DNA of 64,000 bases from contig NZ_CP117768.1 of NCBI RefSeq assembly GCF_028623165.1, positions 3,038,001 to 3,102,000 on the forward strand. Reading direction: 5' to 3'. Positions 35,698-43,616 of the stretch are shown one piece after another (positions within the stretch are counted from its first letter, which is position 1; each line of letters starts with the position of its first letter). This DNA comes from Nostoc sp. UHCC 0926 (GTDB lineage: Bacteria > Cyanobacteriota > Cyanobacteriia > Cyanobacteriales > Nostocaceae). A model generated the notes under the pieces. That model made no database searches and was not told the origin of the DNA. It saw only the letters and a program-made list of their open reading frames with translations. The translations under genes and the position numbers were made by a program.

Positions 35698-38205
35698 TTA
35701 CTGTTCTTCGCTCTTTTCCTGAAGGAGCGATCGCCAATCTGCGATCGCCTTTTCTGTCCACAGCCAATTTTTAGCTAATTTATCTACCTGGAAATTTACT
35801 GGATCAGACTTAACTACCATTTGCCGCAACTTGATCGCTTCCTTGAGATATTGTGTCTGCTTACCATTAGATTGAGTAAGTGCAGATTTATACAATCCGA
35901 GAGCTAAACCAGCATAGGAAGTTAAAGCATCCTGAGGCACTGCTGCCTTTGTGGATCTTGATTGTGTGTTCTGCTCTTTGAGAGCTAAATTCAAAGCTTT
36001 GAACCAAGAATCATTACCTCGATTCAGATTGCCTTCTGTGTAGTAAGCAAATCCCAAGGCGTTATTATACAAAGGCGATTCTGGTTTAGCTTTTGCAGCA
36101 GTTTCCCAGTAACGGCGGGCATCATCGACGCTATAGTTATTGTCTCCAGTTTGGATAGACTGCCACGCTAATCGTCCTTTGTAAAAGTTGACAGATGGAT
36201 CGTCAGCTTGTTTATTTGGAACTAGTTTAAGGGCAGTATCAGCCGCAGCCAGTGCGCCACGATTGAGTAGTTCTTCTACAGCCAATAACCCACCTTCCAA
36301 GTCGCCCTGGCTCAATTTTTCAGTGGCGGTGGTGGTGACAATCCCAGTCGCTGCTGTCTGTAAGTCGATATTTTGCTGCTTTTGAATCGGTAAAGACTGG
36401 GTGGGAATTGCTGGTATGTTAGGTAGAGTTACTTGGTGTCGATTTTGCCACCACCAATTTAAACCGATCGCAGCGGCTAAGGCACTGATCCCCATAATAC
36501 CCACAATCGGCCACAGCTTGCGGCGTTGGGTACGAGGTCTTGGTGGGACTGGTTGCGGGGCTGGTTGCGAACGTAAAAAATCAGCAGAATTTTGCCAATT
36601 TCCTTCAAGGTTCCCAGCAGTTGGAAGTGGCGGCGGTGGAACTTCTCCCCACAAATCTGCTTCCTCTTCTGGGGAAGTCATTTCCTCTGAAACCTGGCTT
36701 TGGTGAAGACTATTTTCTCGAATCTGTTCATCCGGTTCAGTTGGAGTTTTTTGGTTATCTAACTGACGAAATAAATCCGAAACTATAGCAGAATCTTCTT
36801 CATAGCTTGGGTCATCATACTCAATTTCATCAACGAGATCGCCCCAAGTATCGTCACCTAGCCAGTCCAACCCAGAAGAGTCATGCGCCAAACCAGAAGG
36901 GATCATTTGCTCGATTCCTAAAGGCATCTCAGTATCGTCTGCGATCGCAGAGTACATCGTGGAAGTTGCCCCTAAAGGCGAATTATACTGATTCAGCGAC
37001 TCCGCACTTTCAGATAACTCAGTTTCCTCACTCAGAAAACCGTCAAATTCTGGCTGGAGATACAAAATCGGTAATGCCCAGTACATCTGGTGAGAACCAT
37101 AGGCAGAAATTAATCCTTGACGCACGCGACTGACGCACAAATCTACTGGATATCCCTGACTCAAGTTGCGGTAAAACAATTGTGTGAGCGTCAGTGCCAC
37201 TTCATCAGGAATCCGTTCTGACATCGCCAAAACGCTTCTGATTCCGCGCTTCACGAGACTTTCTGCTAAGTTTCGTTCACCAGTATCTCCAGAGGGATTG
37301 GATGCGGCTGTGTACGCCCCCAAGCAGGAGTTAAACACTGCCATTTGGATATTATTGTTGACGAGCAAACCTGCCAGATCGTCCCCAGTCAAGATTTCCG
37401 TTAAGCCAGTTCTGCGACTAACAAGGTAAATTTCTCCGCCATTGGAACCTAAGTTACTATGACCAGAGTAGTGGAGAACGTGGTATCTGCCTTGTTCTAG
37501 GGCTTGGGTTAATTCTTCCCGTCCTGGTTGATCTAATACAGTGAGTTCAATTTGTGGGAAACGATTGCTACCTTCAGCCAGTCGTGATGTTTGCCGATGA
37601 AGTTCAGCTTGCAGTTTAATAGCTTCCTGTTTCTGTAAATCAAGGCGGACTTGATCTGAAGGGGAAGCAATTACCATCAATACTTTGACACCACCTTCTG
37701 GTAGTGTGGGCATATTTTGCGCTCGCAAACGGGAAGCCCCCAAAATTCCACTTTGGAAGCGAGAAAAAGCCACATAAGGCCCAGTAGCCAGAGGGCGATC
37801 GCCTGCGTGCATCACTTCCCAAGGCAGACGAGCTAACCTAGTGTCTTTTAGCCCCAAGCGTAAGCGTAGTACTTGTTGGTGGTTTTGGGCAATACCTTGG
37901 GCAGTAATCCAACTATCTCTGAGAGTGCCTTGAAATAGGGCGTTATAAAATTGTTGACCCAACGCCACCAAGTTAACAGAGTTTCTGGCGATATTGCTTT
38001 CCTGCCCACCAGAGGCAAATGGATCTCCTTGCAACACCGATTTCAACGGGTCATTCATCAAATGCCCAGCAGCCATCAACCAATCAGCTACAGGCCAAGT
38101 CACCAATTCTTCAGCCAATGGTACCCCAGGCGCGACTTGTTCCGTCCGCACCAAGTAGTCATTTTGCCCTACTGGGGTCACGGAAATATGAAATTCCTGG
38201 GTCAC
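35698..38205 (-). CDS. hetF: HetF, CHAT-domain heterocyst differentiation protein
   Basis: An 835-residue protein. The N-terminal CHAT (caspase-like) domain has the catalytic dyad His249 in HYSGHSN and Cys294 in VFNSCLGAY. An acidic linker follows, then a single membrane helix (about 564-586, LWPIVGIMGISALAAAIGLN) and a TPR-like C-terminus (YKGRLAWQS, SPLYNNALGFAYY). HetF is required for heterocyst differentiation in Nostoc and Anabaena and controls HetR level and localisation together with PatA. The call is supported by the divergent array of NsiR1-type RNAs directly upstream, an arrangement described for hetF. The 5' leader is probably overlapped by the first RNA copy. Generic CHAT protein is the fallback. 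Confidence 0.85.
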   Translation of the reverse strand: MTQEFHISVTPVGQNDYLVRTEQVAPGVPLAEELVTWPVADWLMAAGHLMNDPLKSVLQGDPFASGGQESNIARNSVNLVALGQQFYNALFQGTLRDSWITAQGIAQNHQQVLRLRLGLKDTRLARLPWEVMHAGDRPLATGPYVAFSRFQSGILGASRLRAQNMPTLPEGGVKVLMVIASPSDQVRLDLQKQEAIKLQAELHRQTSRLAEGSNRFPQIELTVLDQPGREELTQALEQGRYHVLHYSGHSNLGSNGGEIYLVSRRTGLTEILTGDDLAGLLVNNNIQMAVFNSCLGAYTAASNPSGDTGERNLAESLVKRGIRSVLAMSERIPDEVALTLTQLFYRNLSQGYPVDLCVSRVRQGLISAYGSHQMYWALPILYLQPEFDGFLSEETELSESAESLNQYNSPLGATSTMYSAIADDTEMPLGIEQMIPSGLAHDSSGLDWLGDDTWGDLVDEIEYDDPSYEEDSAIVSDLFRQLDNQKTPTEPDEQIRENSLHQSQVSEEMTSPEEEADLWGEVPPPPLPTAGNLEGNWQNSADFLRSQPAPQPVPPRPRTQRRKLWPIVGIMGISALAAAIGLNWWWQNRHQVTLPNIPAIPTQSLPIQKQQNIDLQTAATGIVTTTATEKLSQGDLEGGLLAVEELLNRGALAAADTALKLVPNKQADDPSVNFYKGRLAWQSIQTGDNNYSVDDARRYWETAAKAKPESPLYNNALGFAYYTEGNLNRGNDSWFKALNLALKEQNTQSRSTKAAVPQDALTSYAGLALGLYKSALTQSNGKQTQYLKEAIKLRQMVVKSDPVNFQVDKLAKNWLWTEKAIADWRSLLQEKSEEQ

Positions 38206-38350
38206 AGCTTCTCCTGTCCGCCTCCTAAATCTGGTTTGAAACGCGAAAGTTTCAAGTCGATTTTTCGCTCCCTCTGATAACTTAGATGCATCCTACCCCT
38301 GAATGTTTCTGATTCGGTGTTGTTTTGCTTTTTTTACCTTTACAACTTTA

Positions 38351-38378
38351 TCCGGATCGGATTACTTGGGTCTAGAAC
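38351..38378 (+). promoter_or_regulatory. Heterocyst-type (DIF) promoter of NsiR1 copy 1
   Basis: TCCGGA at 38351-38356 is followed 16 bases later by TAGAAC at 38373-38378. TCCGGA near -35 is the motif reported for differentiation-related promoters in Anabaena 7120. The distance to AATTGG of the RNA is exactly 32 bases, as in copies 3, 7 and 8. Confidence 0.75.
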
Positions 38379-38382
38379 ACTT

Positions 38383-38446
38383 AATTGGTAGATGCACCTT
38401 GATCTTCAACTCCCCTAGATGGCTAACACCCACTGGGGGTTTTTTT
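38383..38446 (+). ncRNA. nsiR1: NsiR1-like small RNA, copy 1
   Basis: A unit of about 64 bases from AATTGGTAGATGCACC to the terminator CACTGGGGGTTTTTTT, with the conserved middle CTCCCCTAGATGGCTAACAC. NsiR1 is a short RNA expressed during heterocyst differentiation from tandem copies near hetF. This copy is the one nearest hetF and runs opposite to it. It is preceded by an intact TCCGGA promoter and is likely antisense to the hetF leader. Confidence 0.8.
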
Positions 38447-38520
38447 CAATTTTGGCAAACTACAGCAACTTCTAACGCAGATATTCTCTCCCAGAAAATA
38501 GTGCTTAACCCTAGAATACT

Positions 38521-38589
38521 TGATTACTAGATGAATGTAGCTTGATTTTTAACTCATCTAATTTAGTTAATATTCACTAGAGTTTTTTT
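38521..38589 (+). ncRNA. NsiR1-like unit, copy 2 (decayed)
   Basis: The most diverged unit: GATTACTAGATGAATGTAGC, then CTTGATTTTTAACTC and GAGTTTTTTT. The terminator base pairs are still possible (AACTC with GAGTT), but no TCCGGA is found at the expected place. A CCTAGAATAC -10-like stretch remains at 38510. Probably silent. Confidence 0.45.
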
Positions 38590-38623
38590 ACACACAACAA
38601 TAATCAACTTTCTAGTAAATTTA

Positions 38624-38651
38624 TCCGGAGGATGGTGGTTAAACCTAGAAC
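38624..38651 (+). promoter_or_regulatory. DIF promoter of NsiR1 copy 3
   Basis: TCCGGA at 38624-38629 with TAGAAC at 38646-38651, the same spacing as at copy 1. Confidence 0.75.
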
Positions 38652-38655
38652 AATT

Positions 38656-38719
38656 AATTGGTAGATGCACCCTGATAACTAGCTCCCCTGGTTGGCTAAC
38701 ACCCACTGGGGGTTTTTTT
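38656..38719 (+). ncRNA. nsiR1: NsiR1-like small RNA, copy 3
   Basis: A consensus-like unit: AATTGGTAGATGCACCCTGA, a CTCCCCTGGTTGGCTAAC middle and the CACTGGGGGTTTTTTT terminator. The intact TCCGGA promoter is 32 bases upstream. Confidence 0.8.
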
Positions 38720-38784
38720 ATGAAGAAAGTAAGCAGCAATCATCTCTGACGCATCAATTTTTTAAGGGAGCGCACTGGTTATTT

Positions 38785-38847
38785 AATTGGTAGCTGTGAC
38801 CTGATAACTAGCTCACCTGGTTGGCTAACACCTGTTGGGAGTTTTTT
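38785..38847 (+). ncRNA. NsiR1-like unit, copy 4 (promoter decayed)
   Basis: The unit AATTGGTAGCTGTGACCTGA ends with TTGGGAGTTTTTT. It carries several substitutions in the body and ATCAAT where TCCGGA is expected. Confidence 0.55.
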
Positions 38848-38920
38848 CTGGTGGCTAAACAGCAACAACTTTAACCTCTGCTAATTTATCTGGTAGCTAC
38901 CCATTTACTTTAGAAAAGAT

Positions 38921-38984
38921 TATTGGTAGATGCACCCTGATAACTAACTCCCCTGGTTGGCTAACACCCGTTGGGGGTTTTTTT
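38921..38984 (+). ncRNA. NsiR1-like unit, copy 5 (promoter degenerate)
   Basis: The body is consensus-like (TATTGGTAGATGCACCCTGA and the TTGGGGGTTTTTTT terminator), but the -35 position reads TCTGGT, two changes from TCCGGA. A TAGAAA is kept at the -10 position. Confidence 0.6.
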
Positions 38985-39076
38985 CTAGTTACCGCAGCTA
39001 CACCTGTCATAGACATCGCCATCAACCCTGATTTTTACCATTTTCTCAGGAAGATACTGCTGCCCCTAGAAAAGAT

Positions 39077-39138
39077 TACTGGTAGATGCACCCTGATTAC
39101 TCACTCCCCTAGTAGAATAACACCATCTGGGGGTTTTT
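39077..39138 (+). ncRNA. NsiR1-like unit, copy 6 (promoter one base off)
   Basis: The unit TACTGGTAGATGCACCCTGA ends with TCTGGGGGTTTTTA. The upstream motif is TCAGGA at 39046, one mismatch from TCCGGA and at nearly the same distance (31 bases). The middle part is altered (CCTAGTAGAATAACACC). Confidence 0.6.
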
Positions 39139-39171
39139 ATTTAAAAAATAACTAACCTTTGTACAAATTTA

Positions 39172-39199
39172 TCCGGAGTATGGTGTTCAACCTGAGTAC
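39172..39199 (+). promoter_or_regulatory. DIF promoter of NsiR1 copy 7
   Basis: TCCGGA at 39172-39177, 32 bases before AATTGG. The -10 region reads TGAGTA. Confidence 0.7.
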
Positions 39200-39203
39200 A
39201 TTT

Positions 39204-39266
39204 AATTGGTAGATGCACCCTTATAACTAACTCCCCTGGTTGGCTAACGCCCACTGGGGGGTTTTT
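39204..39266 (+). ncRNA. nsiR1: NsiR1-like small RNA, copy 7
   Basis: A consensus-like unit with AATTGGTAGATGCACCC and the CACTGGGGGGTTTTT terminator. Together with its promoter it forms a block of about 129 bases that is repeated almost exactly as copy 8, the most recent duplication in the array. Confidence 0.8.
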
Positions 39267-39300
39267 ATTTAAAAAAATAACTGACCTTTGTACAGATTTA

Positions 39301-39328
39301 TCCGGAGTATGGTGTTCAACCTGAGAAC
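39301..39328 (+). promoter_or_regulatory. DIF promoter of NsiR1 copy 8
   Basis: TCCGGA at 39301-39306 with TGAGAAC near -10. It is nearly identical to the copy 7 promoter. Confidence 0.72.
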
Positions 39329-39332
39329 ATTT

Positions 39333-39396
39333 AATTGGTAGATGCACCCTGATAACTAACTCCCCTGGTTGGCTAACGCCCACTAGGGGTTTTTTT
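39333..39396 (+). ncRNA. nsiR1: NsiR1-like small RNA, copy 8
   Basis: A consensus-like unit ending CACTAGGGGTTTTTTT. It is the last of the array; beyond it lies a dispersed GCGTAGCGGCTTG...GACATCGCC repeat. The remaining gap to 39913 holds a CGTTCCCAGG-type repeat at 39716-39745 and no gene that I can support. Confidence 0.8.
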
Positions 39397-39913
39397 GGCG
39401 TAGCGGCTTGTCGTTAGACATCGCCCTAGAATTTCCTACCGATGTAACAGAAATGCACTACTACTCTTGTTGTTACTGTTGGTAGACCTTGAGTATCCTC
39501 CTGTTGCCAGGATAGAGCATAAGCTGCTCACTCAATTCCTGAATCGCTTTCTTTTTATTGTGAGCTAGAGATGCCACACCAAAATGATTGCTATGATATT
39601 TAATCACATTCTTAATTTTTTTTCTATATTTTGGCGTTTAACTGTTTGTCTGCCAGCAATCACTGCTTTCAACTTCAGAATCAGAGCTTCATCGCCGACT
39701 ATATTTGTATATTTCTCGTTCCCAGGTTCAGCCTGGGAATGCGGTACTGGATCTGCCTCCCAAAAAATTGCCTTCCCTATTAGAAGCAGGGAAGGAAGAA
39801 AAGATATTAAATCAGGATTTCAGCCTTAAATTGACACTAATGACCAGCTATATGGTAATATTTCATAGCATTATGCTAAAATAGCCTGCTTAAAATCAAA
39901 GAGTCGCCAACCC

Positions 39914-40237
39914 ATGAGTTTAGCTGTAATTAAGTTCTCTTCAGAAGAGTGCGGCATTTGCCACAAAATGTCTTTTTATGACAAAAAGGTGGCTGAAGAA
40001 CTGGGTTTAGAATTTATCGATGTGAAAATGCAGGATACGACTGCTTACCGCAAGTATCGCAAGATTTTATTAACTCAGTATCCTGATAAATCAGAAATGG
40101 GATGGCCTACTTACATCATCTGCAATTCTCCAGAAGGAGAATTTCTGATTGTGGGTGAGGTAAAAGGAGGTCATCCCAAAGGAGAGTTTAGAAGCCGTCT
40201 TCAAGAGGTTCTGAATTCCACAGCTAATCAGAACTAA
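39914..40237 (+). CDS. Thioredoxin family protein (CGIC)
   Basis: A 107-residue small thioredoxin-fold protein with the redox motif CGIC (Cys13, Cys16) in KFSSEECGICHKMSFYDKK and the cis-Pro in MGWPTYIIC. It lacks the Trp of the classical WCGPC site and so belongs to the divergent cyanobacterial group. It is cytosolic, with no signal peptide. Its 3' end overlaps by 14 bases the 3' end of the convergent gene at 40224. Confidence 0.82.
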   Translation: MSLAVIKFSSEECGICHKMSFYDKKVAEELGLEFIDVKMQDTTAYRKYRKILLTQYPDKSEMGWPTYIICNSPEGEFLIVGEVKGGHPKGEFRSRLQEVLNSTANQN

Positions 40238-40457
40238 TTACCTCAAAAGATTTGACCTCCAAGACAGGTCCAATCATCGCAGTTGTCATGATATCTTCAC
40301 GCACCTGTCCTTTAACTTTTGCTTTTTGTCCAGCTTTAAGTAAGTGTTTGTCTGCCCCTTTAAGGATTTCGTAAGTAACGCCCTCTTCTGTGACTAAGGC
40401 CCATGCGCCTGTGCCAATATCACGGCGTTCAATTGTACCTGTAAGTGTAGTGCTCAT
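40224..40457 (-). CDS. Small conserved-looking hypothetical protein (OB-like)
   Basis: A 77-residue protein: MSTTLTGTIERRDIGTGAWA, then the strand-rich ALVTEEGVTYEILKGADKHL and AKVKGQVREDIMTTAMIGPV. The pattern suggests a small OB-fold or barrel, a type found widely in cyanobacteria without a known role. No signal peptide is seen. It is tail to tail with the thioredoxin gene. Confidence 0.7.
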   Translation of the reverse strand: MSTTLTGTIERRDIGTGAWALVTEEGVTYEILKGADKHLLKAGQKAKVKGQVREDIMTTAMIGPVLEVKSFEVISSD

Positions 40458-40479
40458 AAACGGTGCTGAGTGGGGGAAT

Positions 40480-40605
40480 AGGAAATTAGGAGAGACGCGA
40501 TTAATCGCGTCTGTACAGGAGTTAGGAAATTAGGAGAGACGCGATTAATCGCGTCTGTACAGGAGTTAGGAGACGCGATTAATCGCGTCTACAGGAGTTA
40601 GGAGT
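40480..40605. repeat. Three palindromes in a short tandem repeat
   Basis: The perfect 20-bp palindrome AGACGCGATTAATCGCGTCT occurs at 40493-40512, 40537-40556 and 40571-40590. The copies are linked by TGTACAGGAGTTAGGAAATT or a shortened version, giving spacings of 44 and 34 bases. It lies between the 5' end of the small gene at 40457 and the 3' end of the protease gene at 40641. Confidence 0.85.
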
Positions 40606-40640
40606 TATTAACAATTTTTCCTCTATTCTCCACTCCCCTT

Positions 40641-42491
40641 CTATGCGATTTTTTCTTCGTTTTTCAATGCTAAACGAGCAAGTCCATAACAGATTAGGGC
40701 ATTGGTGATGAGGAAAAGGCGTGCTAAGTGACCACTTCCCAAACCCCAAACAGCTGGATCGAAAAACGCACTTACCGTCAAGCAGGCTGCGACACCTAAG
40801 GTTGAACCAATGGCAAACCATTTCCAACTAGGATGTCCCAGCAGCAATGCCATTAAGACAATGGGAATCAGTACGCTGGCAAACAGGGGATTGAACGCAT
40901 TAGTTCCCTGGAGAGTATTGCCTAGTTCGGGAATTGAACTGCCCAAAACCCGGAAAGGCCACTGGGGAAGGTCAAAAATATAGATTCCCTTGAGGAAGAA
41001 TAACCCAGAACTGCCGGCAATTAAGCCACTAGATAAAGACCAACTCCAAGCGAAGGGGAAGTAAACCCGTAAAAACCAAGCCAGTAAATAGGAACCAACT
41101 ACCATTAAAATCTTGGGTAAGAGTGCGATCGCACCACCATCAATCCAAAAGCCGGGGTTAAGATAGCCGTTATCGCGTAACCACCGGAAGAAATCTGGGA
41201 AACTGATTTGCCCCGCAAAGGCTAGTTTGACTGCTGCTTCTGCATTGAGTTGTCCAGCGCCATAATAGTTCAAACCATCATCCTGGATAACTCGCGCCGA
41301 CTGCTTGAGGACTTTTAAAACTTCATCTGGTTCTTTGATGCCAGCAGCTTTGATTAATGCCGCAACACCGGCAACGTGTGGCGAAGCCATGCTTGTACCC
41401 TGGAAGCCAAGAAATACTCCTTCGCCGTTTTCATCGATAGTTTCTTGGAGAATTTTACCAGCTTCACTGCCACCAGGAGCAGAGATATCTACCCCAGCAC
41501 CAAAGTTAGAATAAGGTGCTTTTTCCCCATCTGGGCCAATTCCGGAAACGCCGATGACATAGGGATAGCGGGCTGGATAGCTTGCCCCATTGGTATTTTC
41601 ATTCCCCGCTGCGGCAATGATAACTACACCTTTTCTATGGGCATACTCGATTGCTTCTTTCATCAACTTGCTTTCACCGCTACCACCCAAGCTCATATTA
41701 ATTACATCTGCGCCTTTATCAGCAGCAAATTTAATTGCTTCGGCAATATCGGCAACAGTACCGCCACCAAATGAACTGAGTACCTTCAGCGGCATCAGAC
41801 TGGCTTCATAGGCAATTCCAGCTACGCCATATTTGTTATTTGTAGCTTGGGCAATAGTTCCGGCAACATGAGTACCGTGGCCGTTATCGTCTTTGGCTTC
41901 TTCTCGGTCGTTAACAAAATCATAGCCTTTGACGAATTTTGTCTCATATAAGTCCCGCACCTTGGTAATCCCGGTGTCAATTACTGCAACTGTGATGCCA
42001 CTGCCTTTGGTTTGACTCCATGCACCTTCAATGCCAATTTGGTGCAAGTTCCACTGCTTGCTGTAATATTGGTCATTGGGGCCAGTTAATGAGGGGCTTG
42101 TCTCTTCATCATCTTGGGGTCTCAAAAATTCTCCTAACCAAGCGGGTTTACCTGGTTGGGGAATCTTTCTGTAAATGTAATTTGGCTCAATAAATTCTGT
42201 AGCTTGGGCAAATTGAGATTTTTTCAGTTCTTGGAGTCGCTGGCGATCGCCTTTGACAATATACACATTATCTTTTTTGGAAAACTTGTTGTCTAATTGG
42301 GGTGTAACGTTGTATTGTTTGGCGATCGCTTGCAGATTCTGTTCCACCACAAGTGATGGAATATCTTCCCGAAAATCAAGCAAAATCGTCTCAAACTCTC
42401 CTTTAGTTGCCATTCCCTGGAAATTCAGGAAACCAAATATGGCAGATCCCAGCCCAATGACAAACAAGCACAATAATATAAGTTTTCTCAT
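40641..42491 (-). CDS. Subtilisin-like serine protease (S8) with membrane C-terminus
   Basis: A 616-residue protease. An N-terminal hydrophobic segment (LILLCLFVIGLGSAIFGFL) is followed by an inhibitor-like prodomain (about 30-105). The S8 catalytic domain has Asp172 in VAVIDTG, His205 in GHGTHVAG, the oxyanion Asn in AAAGNEN and Ser367 in GTSMASPHVAG. After residue 430 come about five hydrophobic segments (for example IPIVLMALLLGHP and RLFLITNALICYGLA), which is unusual for a subtilase and implies membrane anchoring. The targets are unknown. The gene stands alone, with a divergent hypothetical gene 120 bases away. Confidence 0.9.
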   Translation of the reverse strand: MRKLILLCLFVIGLGSAIFGFLNFQGMATKGEFETILLDFREDIPSLVVEQNLQAIAKQYNVTPQLDNKFSKKDNVYIVKGDRQRLQELKKSQFAQATEFIEPNYIYRKIPQPGKPAWLGEFLRPQDDEETSPSLTGPNDQYYSKQWNLHQIGIEGAWSQTKGSGITVAVIDTGITKVRDLYETKFVKGYDFVNDREEAKDDNGHGTHVAGTIAQATNNKYGVAGIAYEASLMPLKVLSSFGGGTVADIAEAIKFAADKGADVINMSLGGSGESKLMKEAIEYAHRKGVVIIAAAGNENTNGASYPARYPYVIGVSGIGPDGEKAPYSNFGAGVDISAPGGSEAGKILQETIDENGEGVFLGFQGTSMASPHVAGVAALIKAAGIKEPDEVLKVLKQSARVIQDDGLNYYGAGQLNAEAAVKLAFAGQISFPDFFRWLRDNGYLNPGFWIDGGAIALLPKILMVVGSYLLAWFLRVYFPFAWSWSLSSGLIAGSSGLFFLKGIYIFDLPQWPFRVLGSSIPELGNTLQGTNAFNPLFASVLIPIVLMALLLGHPSWKWFAIGSTLGVAACLTVSAFFDPAVWGLGSGHLARLFLITNALICYGLARLALKNEEKIA

Positions 42492-42612
42492 ATTAACTCA
42501 TCACCGCTTTTTGCCAGTTTGCTCACTACCATAACTTATCTCCATCCTTTATGGGTGGATTTTGCTCTTTTAGTTACAAGTTTCACTTCATTACTCAGGA
42601 CTTTTTTAACCG

Positions 42613-43047
42613 ATGGAACGTGGTCTTTTGTGGTTGCCCCTATTAGTAATGTTTTTCTGGTTGACATGGCAAGGCTCGAAAGAGTATCAAAAAGTTGAAG
42701 CCTATCGCACTTGGGCAGAGCAATTTGAACGGGCTAAGTACGATATTTATGCTGTATTAGGTCAAAAAGGCAACAATCTAACTTGGGGAAAACCCACGCC
42801 TAAAGGGCCTATTAAACTAGAAACATTCTCTTTGCTTGATGTCAAGCAAATTGACCTTTTAGTAGATGACAAATCAGTAGATGTGGAAAACATACCCAAT
42901 AAAGGTCGTTCTATAGAGTTAGAATTTCTATTTTCCGAATCTACTAACTCAGTGCGCGTTCCATTTACAGAAATCCCTTTGGCGGCGGAATGGGGTAAGT
43001 TTTTACAGGGAGTATTACAAGACTTGCGATCGCAACAAAATCAGTAG
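42613..43047 (+). CDS. Hypothetical protein with N-terminal membrane anchor
   Basis: A 144-residue protein beginning with a hydrophobic anchor (LLWLPLLVMFFWLTWQGSKEY). A soluble domain of mixed strands and helices follows (YDIYAVLGQKGNNLTWGKPT, then LLDVKQIDLLVDDKSVDV). The family was not recognised. Good codon use and a free upstream region support a real gene. It is divergent from the subtilase gene and could share a promoter region with it. Confidence 0.75.
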   Translation: MERGLLWLPLLVMFFWLTWQGSKEYQKVEAYRTWAEQFERAKYDIYAVLGQKGNNLTWGKPTPKGPIKLETFSLLDVKQIDLLVDDKSVDVENIPNKGRSIELEFLFSESTNSVRVPFTEIPLAAEWGKFLQGVLQDLRSQQNQ

Positions 43048-43049
43048 TT

Positions 43050-43120
43050 ATTTGGGAACTACAAAAAATAAATTATCGCAACTTCTTCCCTGTTTGCAAT
43101 GGGATGTTTTTTATTTATTT
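43050..43120 (+). mobile_element. MITE-like element, family C copy 3 (degenerate)
   Basis: The left part GGGAACTACAAAAAATAAAT then TATCGCAAC and the right part GGGATGTTTTTTATTTATTT match the ends of family C copies 1 and 2. The interior is deleted and the right terminus is lost. Confidence 0.5.
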
Positions 43121-43180
43121 GTGTCGCTAGTTGCAATGGTGTGACAATATCAAAGCTTAAGGAATATATCAACAACCAAA

Positions 43181-43289
43181 ACAGCCCAGAATGAATATCA
43201 GTCATGGCTCGATATTCATTCTGGGCTGTAGACGGGTAACAGTCGTTCTCGTCTGGCATCCCCACACCCACTAGACAGGGTGTGGGGCT
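43181..43289. repeat. Two hairpins, possibly ends of a small IS200/IS605-derived element
   Basis: A perfect inverted repeat of 19 bases (43181-43199 ACAGCCCAGAATGAATATC and 43211-43229) has an 11-base loop. It is followed by a second hairpin, CCCCACACCC with GGGTGTGGGG, at 43261-43289. Paired subterminal hairpins suit a non-autonomous IS200/IS605-type remnant, but they could also be terminators for the converging genes. No transposase is present. Confidence 0.45.
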
Positions 43290-43302
43290 TCTACTGTTCT
43301 TG

Positions 43303-43428
43303 CTAAAAGGCTTCAAGGGAAATGAGCGTTTCCGGTGGAGCGATCGTCGATGAAGAACTTGTATTGTTTGGAGTGCCATGTGTGCGATCATGGGTGGTGG
43401 CAGTTTGAGTGGCTGTCACTGTCGTCAT
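43303..43428 (-). CDS. Possible small protein, low confidence
   Basis: An open frame of 41 codons from ATG 43428 (MTTVTATQTATTHDRTHGTP ... PPETLISLEAF). It is Thr/Ser-rich and shows no domain. The frame is open further upstream to 43575 without a clear start. There is no good ribosome-binding site. It lies 3' of the beta-helix gene on the same strand. It may be real, but nothing beyond an open frame supports it. Confidence 0.2.
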   Translation of the reverse strand: MTTVTATQTATTHDRTHGTPNNTSSSSTIAPPETLISLEAF

Positions 43429-43616
43429 ATCTGCGATATCGAGAGGTAAATCCGTCTCCCTAAGTGAATAAAAGTTGCAGTCACCTTGACAGGGATTAAA
43501 GTGGAGAGAAACCCCATAAAATGAATTTAGGTGCTCAATACCAAATCTTTTCTCTCTAGTTATTCCCCTACACACTTATACCCGCTGTGACGAGGTTTGG
43601 TCATTGGAAAACACAA

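Noticed and set aside
38380..39400. CRISPR or simple transposon repeats near hetF
   Set aside because: The units are 64-base RNAs with promoter and terminator at fixed places and irregular spacing between units, which fits the NsiR1 array and not a CRISPR.
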